Source: Bacteroidota bacterium
Lineage (GTDB): Bacteria; Bacteroidota; Bacteroidia; Cytophagales; Cyclobacteriaceae
DNA: 8,211 bases
Assembly: GCA_023417955.1 (NCBI GenBank)
Contig: JAEZDW010000449.1
Location: 1 to 8,211, forward strand
Reading direction: 5' to 3'
The notes under the pieces are model-generated. The model ran no database searches. It saw nothing but the letters and a program-made list of their open reading frames with translations, and had not been told where the DNA came from. The translations under genes and the position numbers were made by a program. This document shows, in pieces, positions 5,497 through 8,211 of this stretch (the first letter of the stretch is position 1; the number at the start of each line of letters is the position of its first letter).

Positions 5497-8194
5497 TCGC
5501 CTTCACTTCCCGGATGAGCTGCAGTTCCACGTTGTCGGACGAGATATACTGATACGTACCATGTCCGGTTCCGGCAAGTTGACGGAGACTTTCCGCCGCA
5601 GATGCAGCCTTTCCAAAATTGAAAACGGAGAGGTAAATGTCTTCGCGGGAAAAGTCAGCAATTAGTTTCCGACTATCGTCACCGAGATTGAACTGTCCGT
5701 CGGTGGCAAGTATAATCCGATTGTTTCCGCCGCGTTTATAGTTGTCGTTGGCGACTTTGTAGGCCAGCTTAAGGCCTGCATTCGCATCGGTTTTCCCGGA
5801 AGGTTTGAGCGAAGCAATTGCTTTGCGAATCTTTTCCTCCTGCTTGAACGATGATGGTTTCAGCAAGATGTTTGGTTTTCCGGAAAACACAACGATAGAG
5901 ATTTCGTCCTCTTCACGCATCATCGAAAGCAGGTTTAGTACCGACTTCTTCAACAGCGGAAGCTTCTCGGGGGCGTTCATACTTCCGGATACATCAAGCA
6001 GGAGAACGAGGTTATTCGTCGCATATCCTTCCATCGACCGAAGGTCTTCACCGGATTCGTGCACGTAGACCGTGTCCCTTCTTTCAATGTAGACCGTGTC
6101 ACGAATAATGCGAACGTCTTTGGTTGTACTGGGCTGCGCTGGTTTTGAAACCTTCTCGTCGGGCACCGATTGCGTAGTCTGCTGCTGTGCACGGGGGCTT
6201 TCCGTCGTCGACACAATCGGCTGAGGATCCGTTGATGGTGTTGCAGACTTCGGATACGTTATTTCAAACAACTCCGGCTGATAAACCGCTTTTAACAAAG
6301 GAGTCTGCGAAAGCTCCGAGAACTTGTTGAAGTAACGAACCACGTCGTTGTAATGATAAACCATACTGTGGTACGGATGATTTGAGGAGCGCGTTGACGG
6401 TGGCTTTAATTCATTTAACGCTTCGCTTAGAGACCGTGATGATTTAGGTAAATCCTCATAAGGGGTGTAGGGACACCTGCCGTTGCTTCTCCCATATTTT
6501 TCGATCCCCTTCATATTTTCAAACTCATCGGTAAGAACCTCACGAACGAGGCGGTCAATATTGTCCGTCACCGGTTTCTTCGATGCACCGTCGCGGTAAA
6601 AACGTTTTGCATCGAACAACGCAATTCTATCGGTATCAGCCAACGTTCTTAAGGCCTGTCCCGATTTCACCCACGACTGACGGTCGGAAGGATGTGTATA
6701 AGAGTCAAATATCTTTTGGAGGTCGTCGTGAAGTTGTTCTTTTCTTTCATCCCAGGTTTCGTAGAGAAACTTGAGTCGTTCGAGTCGCATATATATTTGC
6801 CGGCATGCATCGCGTTCATAAGACTTTGTTTCAATTTCCTGCTCAAGTGCAAGACAAATCTGATCGATCTCTTTCAGGATACCAAGTATTACGTCTGCTT
6901 TTTGGTTAAGAACGTTTGCGTGTTCGGGACTTAACGCGCGACTGTCCGCCACCGCTTTTTGATGAAAAGAAACCGGAATGTTAAAGCCTTCATGTCGGAA
7001 ATGGATTCCTCCCTTCCCTGCGAAAGACGTTAGCGGCGCATAGTAAGAAGCGCTTGAGCTCAGGTTGCGAATTACGTTGTGCATTCGCGATACCTGGCGG
7101 TAGGATTCATTAATATACGAGACGTAATTTTCCAATGCGGCGAAAACGCCGGGCGTAATTGGAGCGTTCTTCTTTGCAATTGCCGGTAGTGCAACTGTTG
7201 CATCAGTAAATGGTACTACTTTGATTTCTTCGCGTTGTGGTGTTTCTTTTTTGTCGGGTCGCGGAACATAACGAATTGCTTTTACGCCATGGTAGCCATC
7301 ATTCGCTGCATAATCGAGAAGGACATTGTAGTGCGCCACAAGTACACCGTTGTAATAATTAATCAATTCAAGATAAACACCATTGGCATGACGATCAGAC
7401 TGGCGCGCTTCGTGATTGTATCTATCGATGGCGCGTCGTTTAATATCAAGCATTGATTTCATTCCTTCAATTATCGCGGGCCACTGACTTGACGCCGGAT
7501 ATTTGAATGAGATTTTGACCGCTTCAAGTTTCTTTATTTCCGCGTCGGCTTCCAGTATGGCGCGTTCAAATGCTTCGGCTGACCAGCCCGTATGAATTGA
7601 CTCCTCAATGTTATAAGAAAGATTGTCCAGAAACTTCTTCTCTCGATGGATTTGTCCGATCATTGCCTGGAGTGGTCCATCATAAGCGTGTGCTGATGGG
7701 AAAAGACGATTTCGCGCTGCGTGCAGTTCGGCCTCAAATGCATCCTGCCTTTCCTGATACTTCCGGTACAACGGAATCATTTCCAAAACCATGTTCCGCC
7801 CGGCTGCAAATTCGTCCTTCTTGTAATCTTCGAGTTGATGATAGGTGTCGAGTGACTTACACTTTTTGTCGAGTTCGTTTGCCGCGGCTACCAATGCCTC
7901 GAATGCGTCCATCACGCGTGCTTTCGAATTCCCGAGACCAGCCTGTTGTTCGCGCGCCGTTTTCAGATAATAATCCTCCGCATCAACGGGGCACTTGAAT
8001 CGCGCGACCCGAAACGACTGGCTCGGTTTGGCTTCCGGGTAATATTTTGTAATTGAGGAAAACAATGCGAACAACTCCTCCGCGGACTGGTTAGCGTAAG
8101 CCGGGAAGTTGTTGAGGGATTTGTACGGCGTCATAGCTTGGGCGGATGCGATTACCGGAGCGAGGAAAACGATGAAAAAGGCACAAAAACGCAT
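5483..8194 (-). CDS. Large secreted VWA-domain protein with duplicated helical N-terminal region
   Basis: The 903-residue product begins with a signal peptide (hydrophobic residues 5-16, likely cut after ASA or AQA at 16-20). Residues about 38-648 are mostly helical, rich in charged residues, Tyr and Asn, and I do not recognise the family. They appear to hold two diverged copies of one unit (see the repeat entry). Residues 649-725 are a low-complexity linker rich in Pro, Thr, Ser and Gln that ends in RDTVYIERRDTVYV (698-711), a motif type common in Bacteroidota envelope proteins. Residues about 727-895 are a von Willebrand factor A domain with a full metal-ion-dependent adhesion site: D734, S736 and S738 in DVSGSMN, T802 in GKTDANAG, and D832 in ATDGQFN. 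VWA domains bind protein partners through the metal, so an envelope adhesion or scaffold role is likely. No C-terminal membrane helix or sorting domain is seen. Seventeen bases remain upstream, too few to judge a promoter. Confidence 0.88.
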   Translation of the reverse strand: MRFCAFFIVFLAPVIASAQAMTPYKSLNNFPAYANQSAEELFALFSSITKYYPEAKPSQSFRVARFKCPVDAEDYYLKTAREQQAGLGNSKARVMDAFEALVAAANELDKKCKSLDTYHQLEDYKKDEFAAGRNMVLEMIPLYRKYQERQDAFEAELHAARNRLFPSAHAYDGPLQAMIGQIHREKKFLDNLSYNIEESIHTGWSAEAFERAILEADAEIKKLEAVKISFKYPASSQWPAIIEGMKSMLDIKRRAIDRYNHEARQSDRHANGVYLELINYYNGVLVAHYNVLLDYAANDGYHGVKAIRYVPRPDKKETPQREEIKVVPFTDATVALPAIAKKNAPITPGVFAALENYVSYINESYRQVSRMHNVIRNLSSSASYYAPLTSFAGKGGIHFRHEGFNIPVSFHQKAVADSRALSPEHANVLNQKADVILGILKEIDQICLALEQEIETKSYERDACRQIYMRLERLKFLYETWDERKEQLHDDLQKIFDSYTHPSDRQSWVKSGQALRTLADTDRIALFDAKRFYRDGASKKPVTDNIDRLVREVLTDEFENMKGIEKYGRSNGRCPYTPYEDLPKSSRSLSEALNELKPPSTRSSNHPYHSMVYHYNDVVRYFNKFSELSQTPLLKAVYQPELFEITYPKSATPSTDPQPIVSTTESPRAQQQTTQSVPDEKVSKPAQPSTTKDVRIIRDTVYIERRDTVYVHESGEDLRSMEGYATNNLVLLLDVSGSMNAPEKLPLLKKSVLNLLSMMREEDEISIVVFSGKPNILLKPSSFKQEEKIRKAIASLKPSGKTDANAGLKLAYKVANDNYKRGGNNRIILATDGQFNLGDDSRKLIADFSREDIYLSVFNFGKAASAAESLRQLAGTGHGTYQYISSDNVELQLIREVKAKRKN
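6065..6100 (-). repeat. 12-bp direct repeat encoding the DTVY linker motif
   Basis: GTAGACCGTGTC occurs at 6065-6076 and again at 6089-6100 on the plus strand, 24 bases apart and in the same frame. On the minus strand each copy encodes the DTVY core of RDTVYI and RDTVYV, just before the VWA domain. The identical codons suggest a recent or conserved small duplication in the linker. Confidence 0.8.
6251..8083 (-). repeat. Ancient internal duplication in the VWA protein (two units of about 275-300 residues)
   Basis: Residues about 38-312 and 350-648 share ordered anchor residues at a nearly constant offset of 335-338. FRVARFKCPV (61-70) matches FRHEGFNIPV (399-408). E107, D109, C112, L115, Y124, D127, L142, Y143, E148 and R149 match E442, D444, C447, L450, Y459, D462, L477, Y478, E483 and R484 with no gap. 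A Tyr/Asn-rich segment follows in both (INYYN at 278-282, VRYFN at 619-623), then IRYVP (307-311) and ITYP (645-648). Identity is low, so this is an old duplication seen at protein level only, read by eye. Confidence 0.5.
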
Positions 8195-8211
8195 AGAGAG
8201 GGGTCTTAGAT

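Noticed and set aside
7570..7998. A 142-codon plus-strand open frame opposite the VWA gene
   Set aside because: It is antisense to a long gene with a clear signal peptide and domain structure. Its translation is rich in Arg, Pro, Ser and Cys with no recognisable motif.

Overview
The window looks like chromosomal DNA of a member of the Bacteroidota, probably a Cytophagales- or Chitinophagales-like lineage. The evidence is indirect: no gene has a convincing Shine-Dalgarno sequence, the base composition is roughly balanced by eye, a large TPR-CHAT protein and a large von Willebrand factor A (VWA) protein both carry signal peptides, the VWA protein has a linker of repeated DTVY motifs, and the left edge holds the first 29 codons of a gene resembling the Bacteroidota RsmB-type rRNA methyltransferase. 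The phylum call is an inference, and I see no marker that fixes a genus.

Layout, left to right. Positions 1-89 (minus) are the start of the RsmB-like gene, which runs off the left edge. After a 108-bp divergent spacer comes a plus-strand pair. The first member (198-514) is a small dimeric alpha/beta-barrel-like protein interrupted by a one-base deletion near 424-425. The second (521-1429), six bases later, is a Tat-signal TIM-barrel protein of the hydroxypyruvate isomerase / xylose isomerase-like superfamily. An 85-bp gap leads to a 949-residue secreted protein (1515-4364) with about eight tetratricopeptide repeats and a C-terminal CHAT protease-like domain whose His-Cys dyad is intact. A 116-bp gap precedes an aldo/keto reductase (4481-5476) with a complete catalytic tetrad. 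Six bases beyond its stop, a 903-residue secreted VWA protein (5483-8194, minus) converges on it and fills the rest of the window.

The genes do not form one obvious pathway. The 198-514 / 521-1429 pair is probably a small operon tied to sugar or carbonyl metabolism. The aldo/keto reductase is a general NADPH-type oxidoreductase with its own spacer. The CHAT and VWA proteins are both large, exported and built on helical scaffolds. I see no mobile element, tRNA, rRNA or CRISPR array, and no proven new system.

The points most worth attention are the pinpointed frameshift in the small gene, an old internal duplication that I detect in the uncharacterised N-terminal 650 residues of the VWA protein, and the fact that the CHAT protein is exported although many CHAT proteins act in the cytoplasm.
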